Below are positions 1-12,561 of a DNA stretch of 64,000 bases, piece by piece. The position numbers and the translations under genes were made by a program. Source of the stretch: Onchidella celtica (lineage: Eukaryota; Mollusca; Gastropoda; Systellommatophora; Onchidiidae). The DNA lies in assembly GCA_963931925.1 (NCBI GenBank), contig OZ007582.1, forward strand, positions 27,828,514 to 27,892,513. Direction: 5' to 3'. Numbering within the stretch: the first letter of the stretch is position 1; each line of letters opens with the position of its first letter. The notes under the pieces were generated by a model. It worked only from the letters and a program-made list of their open reading frames with translations, had not been told where the DNA came from and searched no databases.

Positions 1-225
1 AAAACAAGTGTAGGTCTTTTATTTCTGCGAGGACTATTATAGTGGTAAGAAACCAGAGAATTATTTACTTGAGGTAATACTGGTTCATACGGTAAGTAAT
101 AAGATTACACGATCAGGTTTTCAAAAACTTTCTTTGTCAAGTGTAAATGAAACCGTTGCAAGTCATTGCAGTTTCTTTGAATTTAGAAGAAAAAAACTTG
201 TGCGGCTTTTGTTTGAACGAATTAT

Positions 226-374
226 GAGTGAGCGAGTGCACCACTGAGTGATTTATGGATCAAATGAGTAAATGAATGAATGGATGGATGAATGAATGAA
301 TGAATAAATGAATGAAATAACCAATGAATGAATGGACGAAAGAATGAATGAGTGAATGAATGAATGAATGAACA
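226..374. repeat. degenerate (AATG)n microsatellite
   Basis: A run of AATG/GAATG units with scattered substitutions (ATGG, GAGTG, AATAA). The flanks, 1-225 and 375-884, show no gene or repeat that I can recognise. Confidence 0.85.
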
Positions 375-883
375 TTATACACAAGAAACGTTTTCCACTT
401 TATACTACGAACTGACTAAATAAACAGTAAGCCAGTCATTTTGAATCGAAAGATTACAGTTCTTGTTTGACCTCATTGCGGACATCCTACAGGTTTATAA
501 CATTTTCATTTAGGATCCAGGAAACACATAGCCTACACAAACAAATCAAAATGACATGTCAAAAATGAATGACGGGTCATGACGAATCCTGGTATCAAAG
601 ATGACGTCAGAATGGCCAATCCCACCTACTTTACCCGACAGTCTTGTTAACAGAAAGTGACCATAATTGCAAAAACGGTCTTTTACTATTGCTCTGGCTT
701 AATGCGTCATATACAGGCCAGGTAAGGGGAATGTTTAGTTAGAGTTAGGCGCATTTTGCAGTTACGGCGTGACTTTGTGCCCCGTAGGAGTGTTTGAAGT
801 TCTGTTAGAATGACGATGTTGTGTTCCAACGTCCTAGCCCATCGTTCATTATGTGTCATCAGATATGTCCAATGTACTGGTTG

Positions 884-1320
<437 letters not shown>

Positions 1321-4300
1321 CATAGTCAACTTCTTTATCGGTAAGAGAATCATGATACAAATTCCCTTGTCTTCATGTGGGTGTCCAGATTACACAATAT
1401 TGTGTTGTCCACGGGCGGCTTTAACCTTTACTTGTTTCGTGTGTTAGCCGATAGGCCAGAATTTTTACAGCGGCGTATCGTTTTATACCCGTGATTACTG
1501 ATATTACCTTCAACCAGCACCCTTTAGGGCAGTGGTCCTCAGACCTTTTTTTTTTGGCATCAGTAATATCACCGCGACCCACCCGTCTCACCAACATTAA
1601 AGCTTCAGACTCAGTTTATTGTTGAGAATAGTTATAAATTAGGTCCAACATTAAAATGTGTATCGTAAAATAAAGTTCAACGAATTTATATTCAGCCAAA
1701 ATACTGAAACCATTTTTTTTTTCTTTTGCCCGTCTGTGGTCAACTGCGGCCATCTAGTTAACGAAAAGGCTATTGGGACAGGTGAAGCAGTTATGATCCT
1801 AACCCTTTCTCTAATCCGTGCACTCCCCCCCCCCCCCCCCCCCAAGACTCATTGTGCTACCAAAATCCAATATTTTGGCCTACAGGCGTAGATAATTATT
1901 CTGTAAAAGTAAAAAATACGTTACTTTTAATATCAGAAATTAATGAAAAAATGCAAGTGCGAATCTGAGACTCAGCTTTGACAGAGATCTTCTTTCAACG
2001 TTGAGAAACATAACACTACTTGAGAGTGTGACTGTGAGATGGCCGGACTTTTAGTGTGATCCTCTGAATAAGAAGTTAGGTGCTAAAACATACTGCCCTG
2101 CCGACGATCAGTGTGACACAGGTAAAAATATAACGTGAGCTGGATCGGAAACAGACATAAATTGAATTAACACAAAGAGCAAGAAGTGTGTGAAATTCTG
2201 CATAGATCTACCTGCAGTGGTCCCTTTTTTTCGGGAGGAGGAAAGGGGGGGGGGGCTTTGGGAGTAGGGGATAGTAAGGAATGGCATTCCAAAGTACTAA
2301 CACATCATGGAAAATTTATTTATTTTCATCCATGAGAGAAGGTGCAAAAATTCCCGCAGAGAGACCCGACTCCATCATCCCTATAACATACATTACACAT
2401 CGACATTCCCCTTTTACGCCGAAGGGTACCCGTCCAGATTATCCCCCTCACTGAAATTATCGTTACAACCCACGGCAGCTGACGTTACAGAATATTACAC
2501 TACAGCCCTTTATGATGGATTGAATAACATCGATTTCCATGACTAAACTCGGTATAAGCCAAAGACGGAGTTTGACGAAATGGACCAGCAAGTTGAGTGA
2601 AATGGGCTATGGAAGACGACCTCATCAACGGTGCTTTCTATGTGCCTGTCTCCTTGACTATATTTCCCGGCTGTCGGGACTCCAAAGCGAAGCATCTGAA
2701 CTTTCAAGAGTAAAGATAGTGTTGACTTCGACGTTGAGTCAGCGATACATTATAGATTTTCTGTATAGGAAAGACACCCATTTGCTCTGGTTGTGATGGA
2801 AAAATTTACAACGGCAATGATACTCATTTTAATCATATATTATGTATATATATACGAACATAGACACTCCGAAAAAGGATTCTGTCAAATCCAAGACGGG
2901 AAAATAAAGAATTGATCTATAGGTGCATATTAGACTGCAGAATGACTGTGTCTTTAAAAAGCGAGGGGGTAAGTTTTATCTTTAAAAACAGAAAAACTAG
3001 GTTAAAGCTGTCGCCGACAGTTCTAGAAAGTAATCGAGTTGTCATTTAGAAGAGTTTGAGAAGCGTGGCAACTGCGGGTAGCTGGACACAATTAGGATGG
3101 AAAACAAAAATCAGAAACAAACAAATCATGATACATGTACTGTCAGAGAGTATGTATTAAAGAGAGATCTCACTTCCGCCAAATCGCGAAACTACGTGGC
3201 TGCGGTGAACATAAATTGAAAGAGACCCCCTTCACCAAAGATAGTATGCATATCTGTTTACTGTGATTTGTTCATATGTTTGGGCTGATTGAATGTATTT
3301 AGAGCCGTTTGTAAGCTCTTACGCCCCGTGGAAATGCACAAACGGGTATTGTTTACCGCAGCGACCTACTTTCCGCTCCATGCTAACAATGGTTTCGCGG
3401 AGCCTCCCGTGTCTCGCAGTGCAAATCGACCAATAGTGAAACTCTCTCTATAACATACATATTCTCTGATACTATGTCGGGTTTTGTCATTGTCCAAGTT
3501 AATCCACGAAACGCTGTAAGGTTACAATCCTAATCATCAAGCAGTATAAAGTACCCGTCAAATCATGGTCCTGTCTCTCAATCCTTTAGCGGACATTCAC
3601 ACCCATACAGGTAGGGTTTGGATGCTTTCGATGACATTGTGTGGAGGGTCGAGAAATTTCCATGTGTGTATGATTGTGTGTTCGTACCCTTAACCAGATT
3701 TTGTTGTTGTTGTTTTTATGGACGCTTTTTTTTTTTTTTTGGATAAATAAATAAATAACAGAACTGTTGATCAAGACTACGTTGAGATAAAATTTTAATA
3801 TGCTCTTTCGCCATTACAGTTAAATTTCTCATTATTGGATGCTTATCGCGTTTTCTGCGTCAGCATTAATGAATTTTTTCCTACCGGATTTGAAATCTGC
3901 TTGAAAATTCTAGTTGTTACATTGCAGGACATGCGCTCCTTGCTACTGCTCCCAATATCTCTCGTAGTTACTTAAACATATATTATACCATAACTTTTAT
4001 TAAGTGAAGTGACATGATAAGGAAGTTCAGCTGAAATACGGCACACATCTATCTACAGTGTTTTGTTGAGGCGAATTGCAGAGGGCAAAAACGATCATCT
4101 GTGTCAGTGAAATACCTACGAACTTGCTAATCTGTCTGCTCGTTTGAAAGATCTTCCTTTTTCCATAAATCTATATCTTCTTTCGATGATTTGTGCACGC
4201 ACAGGCAATTTCCTGGCGATTTCCCCTGTAACAATTTTCCCTTTGCTCGTGACAGAAAAGATAAAAAAACGCTTAAAAAATCCCCTGATGAATTCCCCAT

Positions 4301-4647
4301 TCTAGAGACTCCCTTAATCTGCTTGAAGATCCTCATCTCTCGTGTCCTGTGGCTCTCAAGCCATTTCAGGCAATCGCCCCCTTTAGGCTCCAAATTTTCT
4401 TTCATCGCCCCCGGCCCTCTGCCCCCCCAATATGCCTCCTCAACCCCAACGGACACATTTCACAGGCAGACAGGTTATGCTAAGTTTTTCAAAGCTTTAT
4501 TAGTGACAATAGGTGTATTGATTATTCATTATAAAGCAGAAAACATTATTTTTCAAATGTACTAAAAACCAAAAAAAGGTTTTTACTGTTCATAAAATCC
4601 AATCTATCCGTGCTTATGATCATGTCAATGACTGCCCTGTGTTTGCC
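1321..4647. other. no recognisable gene
   Basis: AT-rich non-coding sequence. It has a C17 tract at about 1826-1842 and a hAT-like terminus beginning CAGTGGTCCTCAG at 1530, with no matching right end found. Frames at 2307-2796 are short and match nothing I know. I see nothing else supportable. Confidence 0.6.
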
Positions 4648-6133
4648 CCCAACTTACAGCGCACTGTCGTAAGATATACAACACCCAAATCGTCCCCCAT
4701 TCATGTTGTCGCCCCCCCCCTCCCCCCATTGCCCCCTTTTCATCGTTTTCGCCCCCCCCCGGTCGTCCTTTTCTTTCTTTTCGCCCCCCCCCCCCGGTCG
4801 CCCGGTTTCGTTGTTTTCGCTCCCTGGTCGCCATTGTCTTCCTTTTGGCCCCTCCGTGGACATCAAAACCGCCCAAGGTTGAGAACCACTGCTCCAGTCC
4901 CATGAATCTTGGACGCATGCAGAATTCCAATTGAGCTGCTCCCCTGAGTGGCCAGGAGATTTTCTCTGAGACCTCTTTATCGTAAATGGTGTAAGATCGA
5001 GACAGATTGCCAACTCAGGCAGATGCATTCATCTGTTTCCCCTCTCCAGAGAGTAAATTGGCACGAATCGAAACCGTATTGATTTAGGGCAAACGCGTTT
5101 TTCTCATTTTTTCCAGTTGTTGTTTTTCATTTGGGAAATTCCGTTCTCCACTGTTTCTCGTTCTTTTTCTTCTTCTTCTTCTTTTTTCTTCCTTTCTTTC
5201 TTTCATTGAGGTATTTTATTTTCTTTCCGTTTGTCTGTCTGTCTGTTTCTTTCTCTCTTTTTTTTTTATACTCCTGTCATTCCTCTCCCACCCACCCCCA
5301 CCCACCCCCCAACCCTGTTATTGTCCTCTTTCAGTTAGGCTCACCCCAATGCCCAGACACGCCGGGGACTGAATGGGATTGTTAGAAGGCCCCAACTTAC
5401 AGCGCACTGTCGTAAGATATACAACACCCAAATCGTCCCCCATTCATGTTGTCGCCCCCCCCCTCCCCCCATTGCCCCCTTTTCATCGTTTTCGCCCCCC
5501 CCCCCCGGTCGTCCTTTTCTTTCTTTTCGCCCCCCCCCCCGGTCGCCCGGTTTCGTTGTTTTCGCTCCCTGGTCGCCATTGTCTTCCTTTTGGCCCCTCC
5601 GTGGACATCAAAACCGCCCAAGGTTGAGAACCACTGCTCCAGTCCCATGAATCTTGGACGCATGCAGAATTCCAATTGAGCTGCTCCCCTGAGTGGCCAG
5701 GAGATTTTCTCTGAGACCTCTTTATCGTAAATGGTGTAAGATCGAGACAGATTGCCAACTCAGGCAGATGCATTCATCTGTTTCCCCTCTCCAGAGAGTA
5801 AATTGGCACGAATCGAAACCGTATTGATTTAGGGCAAACGCGTTTTTCTCATTTTTTCCAGTTGTTGTTTTTCATTTGGGAAATTCCGTTCTCCACTGTT
5901 TCTCGTTCTTTTTCTTCTTCTTCTTCTTTTTTCTTCCTTTCTTTCTTTCATTGAGGTATTTTATTTTCTTTCCGTTTGTCTGTCTGTCTGTTTCTTTCTC
6001 TCTTTTTTTTTTATACTCCTGTCATTCCTCTCCCACCCACCCCCCCACCCCCCAACCCTGTTATTGTCCTCTTTCAGTTAGGCTCACCCCAATGCCCAGA
6101 CACGCCGGGGACTGAATGGGATTGTTAGAAGGC
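4648..6133. repeat. 743-bp tandem duplication (two copies)
   Basis: Copy 1 is 4648-5390 and copy 2 is 5391-6133. Both run from CCCCAACTTACAGCGC to GTTAGAAGGC. They differ mainly in the length of C-runs and of CCCA/CCCCC stretches, which indicates a recent duplication. Each copy contains a hAT-like right terminus (GGTTGAGAACCACTG), a C-rich tract, TCT/CTT runs and a short TCTG run. The reading frames here are open only because of the C-rich tracts, and I call no gene. Confidence 0.9.
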
Positions 6134-6214
6134 GCTGGCGGCCATCTTGGGGTGGGTCGCGTCTCATTATTTGAATCATCGTGTTTGTAAACGGAGCAGC
6201 GTGTAGGCTTTCGT

Positions 6215-7275
6215 CTATGAGAAAGTTTATCTGTCTATCTGTCTGCGTAGTATCTATCTATCTATCTATCTATCGATTATTCTGATCTATTCTGATCTGA
6301 TCTGATCTATTCGGATCTATTCTGATCTGATCGGATTTATTCTGATCTGATTTGATCTATTCTGATCTGATCTGATCTATTCGGATCTATTCTGATCTAT
6401 TCTGATCTGATCGGATCTATTCTGATCTGATCTGATCTATTCTGATCTGATCTGATATATTCTGATCTGATCTGATATATTCGGATCTATTCTGATCTTG
6501 TCTGATCTATTCGGATCTATTCTGATCTATTCTGATCTGATCTATTCGGATCTATTCTAATCTGATCTGATCTATTCTGATCTATTCGGATCTATTCTGA
6601 TCTGATCTATTTCAATCTGATCTATTCTGATCTAATATGATCTATTCTGATCTGATCTGATCTATTCTGATTTAATCTGATCTATTCTGATCTGATCTGA
6701 TCTTATCTATTCTGATCCATTCTGATCTATTCTGATCTGATCTGATCCATTCTGATCTATTCTGATCTGATCTGATCCATTCGGATATATTCTGATCTGA
6801 TCTATTCTGATCTTATATGACCTATTCTGATCTGATCTGATCTATTCTGATCTGATCTGATCTGATCTATTCTGATTCGATCTGATCTGATCTATTCTGA
6901 TTCGATCTGATCTGATCTATTCTGATTCGATCTATTCTGATCTATTCTGATCTGATCTATTCTGATTCGATCTATTCTGATCTATTCTGATCCGATCTGA
7001 TCTATTCTGATCTATTCTGATCCTATCTATCTGTCTGTCTGTCTGTCTGTCTCGCTTCTCTCTCTCTCTCTCTCTCCATATCTGTCTCTATCTCTCTTTC
7101 TATCTGTTTCTATCACTCTCTCTGTCTCTCTAAGGTTTATCTATCTATCTATCTATCTATCTATATCTGTCCTATCTATCTATCTATCTGTCCTATCTAT
7201 CTATCTGTCCTATCTATCTATCTGTCTGTCCTATCTGTCTGTCCATCTATCTATCCATCCATCTATCCATCTATT
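6215..7275. repeat. GATC-rich satellite flanked by tetranucleotide repeats
   Basis: The core, 6274-7024, is built from pentamers TGATC and TATTC combined as TCTGATCTAT (10 bp) and TCTGATCTGATCTAT (15 bp), with sporadic C-to-G changes (TCGGATC). Nearly every unit carries GATC. Left flank: TCTA/TCTG to 6274. Right flank: TCTG, CT-rich and TCTA/TCCA runs to 7275. Confidence 0.93.
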
Positions 7276-7874
7276 CTCATCATCCGTTGTCATCCCTCTG
7301 GGCTTACCCCACCCTCTTGCACCGTGCCATGCACATTAACACCATTGGCTTTACATTGTAGTTGTGGTGAGTTGTGTCGGTTGAATCAGTCTGATGTTGT
7401 TGTTTTGTTGTTTTTTTTCAATCGAGGAATGTTATTCAATTTTATGTCATAGTGTACGGAAATGGTATGTGAGTGACTATAAACAAATGAAAGTTACAAA
7501 ATCAATCACAATCAAATTAAAGCTACAAAATCAATCACAATCACCGCTATTTTTCAACCCCTTACCTAGGCAGCATCGAGCGCTCAGCCCACACCGCGAT
7601 GGTGGGATGGGGTTTCAGTGCGGACCATTCCGGCTCGCGTCGGGAAGCAGGGAAAGAGACGGCTGGCGAAGCGACGCGTGGAATCTAGTTCACTAGTGTA
7701 TATCTATGGCTCACCTTTATCGTATTTTTTCCTTATACTGTTTAGTTGTTTTTCACTTTTTTTTTGTTGTCTTTTTATCTCTCCCGATTTCGGGTATTCT
7801 GTATATAATGTCCATAGATTCTGTCCCCCACCCCCAAGTCCCATACATACATGCATTGTTTGGCAAAATTATAT
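7276..7874. other. unique left flank of the LTR-element tandem
   Basis: No gene recognised. The stretch holds a small direct repeat (AAATCAATCACAATC, near 7500-7545) and ends at the ATAT target duplication at 7871-7874. Confidence 0.6.
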
Positions 7875-8971
7875 TGTCACGATCACGTGCGTGAAGATGG
7901 TCACGACCACGTGTGTGATGAGTACCGAACTTATTTACCTTTCAAACCCAGCTAACAAGCCAAGCAAGCAGACCAGCGATCAACGGACACATGGAGTGAG
8001 ATTTAAATTAAACGACATTTAATTATACATGCATGACAAAACTTATGTCAAAACATTAAACTCATGATAATCACATACATAATCACAAAACAGAGATATT
8101 TCAAATTTACTCTTGGGGATCATGGCTATTCTCTATTCCCCGTTTCACATCTAGATCTAATCCCTCTGTCTATAAACTTAACTACGTATACTTAATAGTC
8201 TCTGTCAACAGCTGCCCTCCTCGTTGATGCAGTTTCACGTCTCCAGAGTTCACACTATCCTTTCTAGATCTCTAACTTCGACGATAAAAGGGGAAACAGA
8301 CGCCCCTGGCTTCTCACAAATAAGAACACACAGTTCACATCCGCCATCGTAGATTACTAGCTCCTTGAGGGGTTATCATCCCATCCTCAGGACTCTTCTT
8401 CTTCTGCAACCACACAGCACATCGACGGTTCACACCCGCCATCGTAGATTCACGATCTTCTGATGGGTTCCCATCCTATCATCAGAACTCCTCAACTTCT
8501 GGTCCCCATGGCACGACCTTCCACTGGTCGCCCGGACCGATAAATTCTTCTTATTGGGAAATAAATGTGAACATCATGGATCCCTCACACACCTAACACT
8601 TCTGGTCCCCACTGGCACGACCTTCCACTTGTCGCCCGGACCGATAAATTCTGCGTCTTCCTTTAGGAATGAATAACTTGGGAACCACGTGTGTCGAGCT
8701 TCTCCTCTACTTATACTCCCGAGGTTTTTGCACACGCAACTAGTTTAAAGCGAGTCGTGTGTATCTATTCACGCTCGTCAACAATGTTAAAAACCGTGTT
8801 TTCCCCTGCTAAGCTCACCCCCCTAGACTCGTGGCGCACAAGGCCACCGACCTTCCTCGTGATAGTAATCTTTCATGCTAGTCAACAACTTAAAAAAACT
8901 TCCCTTCTCCCCTACCAAGTTTACCCCCTCTATACTCGTGGCGTACAAGGTCATCAACCTTAATCGTGACA
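7875..8971 (-). repeat. LTR 1 (3' LTR of the downstream unit)
   Basis: 1,097 bp. It differs from the other two LTRs at 7908 (C versus T) and 7968 (G versus A), both near its low-coordinate end. It contains three pairs of direct duplications: GTTCACA-CCGCCATCGTAGATT at about 8333/8428, TTCTGGTCCCC-ACGACCTTCCACT at about 8498/8600, and ACTCGTGGCG-ACAAGG at about 8828/8934. Antisense frames inside it are shadows. Confidence 0.92.
8707..8715 (-). promoter_or_regulatory. candidate TATA box in the LTR (TATAAGTAG)
   Basis: On the minus strand the LTR reads GAGTATAAGTAGAGG about 256 bp in from its U3 end, a normal position for an LTR core promoter. Identical copies lie at 13414-13422 and 18121-18129. 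No AATAAA was found downstream in the LTR; an ATTAAA at about 8016-8021 could serve. Inferred from sequence only. Confidence 0.45.
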
Positions 8972-8981
8972 CATCCTTCTC
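8972..8981 (-). other. short polypurine tract next to the 3' LTR
   Basis: Minus strand GAGAAGGATG directly precedes the LTR TGTCACG, the place where plus-strand DNA priming normally starts. A copy is at 13679-13688. It is short and interrupted by one T, so the call is tentative. Confidence 0.4.
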
Positions 8982-9162
8982 ACAAAACAAAATTTTGATC
9001 CCTAGAGCAAAATTTTTACAAGAAATTCATTTCAACAAAATTTCATTCAAATAAGGGTAAACAATCCAAATACATAGCATCAATGACATCTGGAAAGGCA
9101 ATCAGCCATCACTTTCTCTCTCTCTTTCACATGTATAATATGTACATCATGTTTCTGCAACA

Positions 9163-12100
9163 TCAGAAAATAAATCTGGATATCTCACACCAAATCTTTT
9201 CAACCGCTCTCTTGGACGCAATTTCACAATGTAATTTCCAATCCATATTCTGTAAAATCTCAGAATCTGACAACTTAGGGGATATCACATCACGTCTGAG
9301 ATGTACATCTTGAGTCTCTTCTTGTGACTCCATATCATTATCCACTTCATTCACTACAGCAACAATCTCAACTGGCTTTTCATGATACATTTTCAACATA
9401 TTAATATGACACAACTGTGTACTCTTTCTCCTATCTGGAGTTTTTATAATATAATTGAGATCATTAATTTTTGTCTCAATTTCACAGGGTCCATAAAATC
9501 TAGCCTGGAGAGGGTTTGACTCCAGGGGAAATAAAACAAGGACCTTATCTCCAGGTTTAAAACTTCTTGTCCTGGCCTTCCTGTCATACCAAAATTTCAT
9601 TTTCTCTTGGGCACATCCCAAATTCTCTTTTGCTAATTCACAAGCCTTATGCAGCCTATCTCTAAACTTCTGCACATAATCTAATACATTCATTTGAGGA
9701 TCATCACCGATCCATTTTTCTTTTAACAGAGCCAACGGCCCGCGAACATTAGGTCCAAACACTAACTCAAAAGGACTAAATCCTAGTGATTCTTGAACTG
9801 ACTTTCTAGCTGCAAACAACAGCAAATGTATTCCTTCGTCCCAATTTTTCTCGCTATCATAGCAATATGTTCTCATCATATTCTTTAAAGTAGCGTGGAA
9901 TCTCTCTAAAGCTCCCTGAGATTCTGGGTGGTACGCAGACGACTTAATTTGTCTTGTCCCCAGTTCACCAATAACTTGTTTAAACAATCTCGACATAAGG
10001 TTACTGCCCTGATCAGACTGTATTTCTTTGGGCAATCCAAATAAAGTAAAAAACTTTACTAGAGCTTTCACAATACTCTGTGCCTTAATATTTCTAAGAG
10101 GAATCGCCTCAGGAAATCTAGTGGATGTACACATTATGGTTAATAGATATTGATTTCCTGAGCTGGCCTTTGGCAAAGGACCAACGCAATCAACGATAAC
10201 CTTAGAAAAGGGCTCCCCACAAATTGGAATTGGCTGTAAAGGGGCCATTCTTTTTCCAGCATTTGGTTTTCCCACTATCTGACATGTGTGACATGTATTA
10301 CAAAAATAAGCCACATCCTTGTTAATTCCTGGCCAAAAAAAATGTCTCATTATCCTATCATTTGTTTTCCTTATACCCAAATGGCCACCCAGAGGTAAAT
10401 TATGGGCCATGGCAAGTATCTCGTGCCTATATGGTTTTGGAACCACAACTTGATAAACAACCGCCCACTCTTCCGTTGCGCGGACATCAATGGGTCTCCA
10501 TTTTCTCATAAGTACTCCATCTTTTATGAAGTACCCTTTTGGTACTTTATTAAGTTCTTCGTCGCTCAGAACTTGATCCTGCAATGGCTGTAAGCTAGGA
10601 TCTAAGCCTTGTTCTTTAATTAACTGGTCTCTATCATATGATAAATTCTTATCTTCCGGCATAACATCGGAATGACTGACATCTTCATGTAATATGGATC
10701 CTAGAAAAGTATTAGAAAGATCATAAGAATGATCTACATTGGATTCCGTCGACCTATCTTCTTTACAAATCTCTTCACTGTCATCTGACTGCTCTTTCTT
10801 TTTAGCCATAGCTCGAGTCACCGCACATGAAGGATATATATTTGTATCTTCACTTTCGTCATCAGTACTAGGTTTGGAAGTCAACTGCACAGTAGGTATC
10901 ACTTCACCGGCAAGATCATTTCCCAACAATAGAGATACTCCCTCTATTGGCAAACCAGACTTAAGTCCAACTACCACTCGACCTGTTATAAAGTCTGACT
11001 TCAAATAAATTTTATGCAAAGGTACAGAGCTAAAGACCCCCTCTATACCCTGTATAAGACTAACTTCTCCAGTATTTGAATCATTAAAATCTAGAACATT
11101 ATCTAACAGGAGGGACTGGGAACATCCAGTATCCCGCAATATTTTTAATGGTATGGGGGTGGAATTTTCCCCAAGGGACACTAGACCCTCTGACACAAAT
11201 GGCAGAAACTCTTCCCTTATGGTCTCTAACTTCACTGGGTTACGAGGCTGTGGAGCGTTTATAACTTTCGGTCTTCCCACAAAAGCTATAGGGCCAGTCT
11301 TCTTTTTTCCAAGAGCACGACAATCCCAGCTTCTATGGCCTAATCTCCCACAGTTATTACATCTTGATCCCTCGTTCCTCCAATCTCTTCTCTGGAAATG
11401 ATAATCTTTCCCACTAGGACCAGGTCTTCTCCCATCGAAACTACTGGATCTCCTCTCCTGAACTCTATCAGGTCTACTAAGTCCAAATCTACTTTTATGA
11501 GTTAATGTAAACTCGTCAGCCAGTTTTGCGGCATCTTGCAACGTCTTTGTCTCTTTCTCATTGAGGTACGTCTTTATTTCATCACGGATTCCCGTTTTGA
11601 AGTCCTCTAGTAATATGAGCTGTTTAAGCTTTTCATAATCTTTACATACCTCCATCGAGGAACACCATCTCTCAAAAAATACCTCTTTTTCATGAGCAAA
11701 CTCAATATAGGTTTGACTGTCAATTTTTTTATAATATCGGAACTTTTGCCGATATGCTTCAGGCACTAATTCATACGCTTTTAATATTGCGTCCTTCACA
11801 CGGTCATAATTCCCCGCGTCTTCCATAGAAAGGGCCGAAAAGGTCTGTTGTGCTTTACCCCTTATTACACTCTGTAACATTAATGGCCAATGTTGTTTGG
11901 GCCAGTTCAGACTAAGGGCCACCTTCTCAAAATGTTGGAAGTATTTATCCACTTCCCTCTCATTAAAGGGGGGAACCAATCTTACTTCTCTACTCGCTAG
12001 AAAACTAGGTTCATGTGATCTACTAGTAACACCCAATCTGGCTTTTTCTAGCTCATGTTGTCTATCTCTTTCTTTTTCTTTTGTCTCGTGTTCTAGCTTT

Positions 12101-12372
12101 TTCAGCTCTAGCTCGATTCGCATCTTCTCTTTCTGTAACTCAATATTACCTTCAGTTACTGATGCCATAGTTTCAAACTGAGCTAGGTCGTTTTCTTCGA
12201 ACACATCATCATCCACATAATACTCAGCAATATATCTCGATATTTCTGCTTTTCTTAAGCTAGCTTTCACATAATCGAGTCCTAATCTCTTACTAATCGT
12301 CAATAACTCCGGCTTCCTGAAGGTTAACAAATCCTCCGGTCTCGGTGACGTTAGAAAGGTATTTATCTCCAT
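9163..12372 (-). CDS. gag-protease-integrase polyprotein lacking RT/RNase H (copy 1)
   Basis: An intact frame of 1,069 codons whose ATG lies in a strong context (GGCCATGG). Domains in order: an acidic N-terminus; a charged coiled-coil-like stretch at 78-112; a capsid region at about 128-295 resembling the SCAN-type capsid of Gmr1-like elements; a CCHC zinc knuckle (C338, C341, H346, C351); an aspartic protease signature with DTG at 414-416; an integrase HHCC zinc domain (H657/H664, C694/C697); an integrase core with D728, D787 and E823, spaced 58 and 35, the classic D,D-35-E; and a GPY/F-type C-terminal module at about 958-965. The stop is only 191 bp from the 3' LTR, so no room remains for RT and RNase H. 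In canonical Ty3/gypsy order RT-RH would lie between protease and integrase, yet residues 500-640 show no RT motif. In the Gmr1 order it would follow integrase, where the frame ends abruptly. Probably non-autonomous but capable of making capsid, protease and integrase. Confidence 0.93.
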   Translation of the reverse strand: MEINTFLTSPRPEDLLTFRKPELLTISKRLGLDYVKASLRKAEISRYIAEYYVDDDVFEENDLAQFETMASVTEGNIELQKEKMRIELELKKLEHETKEKERDRQHELEKARLGVTSRSHEPSFLASREVRLVPPFNEREVDKYFQHFEKVALSLNWPKQHWPLMLQSVIRGKAQQTFSALSMEDAGNYDRVKDAILKAYELVPEAYRQKFRYYKKIDSQTYIEFAHEKEVFFERWCSSMEVCKDYEKLKQLILLEDFKTGIRDEIKTYLNEKETKTLQDAAKLADEFTLTHKSRFGLSRPDRVQERRSSSFDGRRPGPSGKDYHFQRRDWRNEGSRCNNCGRLGHRSWDCRALGKKKTGPIAFVGRPKVINAPQPRNPVKLETIREEFLPFVSEGLVSLGENSTPIPLKILRDTGCSQSLLLDNVLDFNDSNTGEVSLIQGIEGVFSSVPLHKIYLKSDFITGRVVVGLKSGLPIEGVSLLLGNDLAGEVIPTVQLTSKPSTDDESEDTNIYPSCAVTRAMAKKKEQSDDSEEICKEDRSTESNVDHSYDLSNTFLGSILHEDVSHSDVMPEDKNLSYDRDQLIKEQGLDPSLQPLQDQVLSDEELNKVPKGYFIKDGVLMRKWRPIDVRATEEWAVVYQVVVPKPYRHEILAMAHNLPLGGHLGIRKTNDRIMRHFFWPGINKDVAYFCNTCHTCQIVGKPNAGKRMAPLQPIPICGEPFSKVIVDCVGPLPKASSGNQYLLTIMCTSTRFPEAIPLRNIKAQSIVKALVKFFTLFGLPKEIQSDQGSNLMSRLFKQVIGELGTRQIKSSAYHPESQGALERFHATLKNMMRTYCYDSEKNWDEGIHLLLFAARKSVQESLGFSPFELVFGPNVRGPLALLKEKWIGDDPQMNVLDYVQKFRDRLHKACELAKENLGCAQEKMKFWYDRKARTRSFKPGDKVLVLFPLESNPLQARFYGPCEIETKINDLNYIIKTPDRRKSTQLCHINMLKMYHEKPVEIVAVVNEVDNDMESQEETQDVHLRRDVISPKLSDSEILQNMDWKLHCEIASKRAVEKIWCEISRFIF

Positions 12373-12561
12373 GGCCGCTGGTCTGACTTACAAAAATATT
12401 TCTACTACTTGGAAACACTCGTATGTGTCCTAAACTTTCAGATCCCGGACGATTTATATGCGTCCTATCAATTTACGATCAAATCAAATCAATTTCATAT
12501 CCCGGACGATTCACGTCCTAACAATTCACATCAATTCAAATCAATTTCATATCAATTTCAC

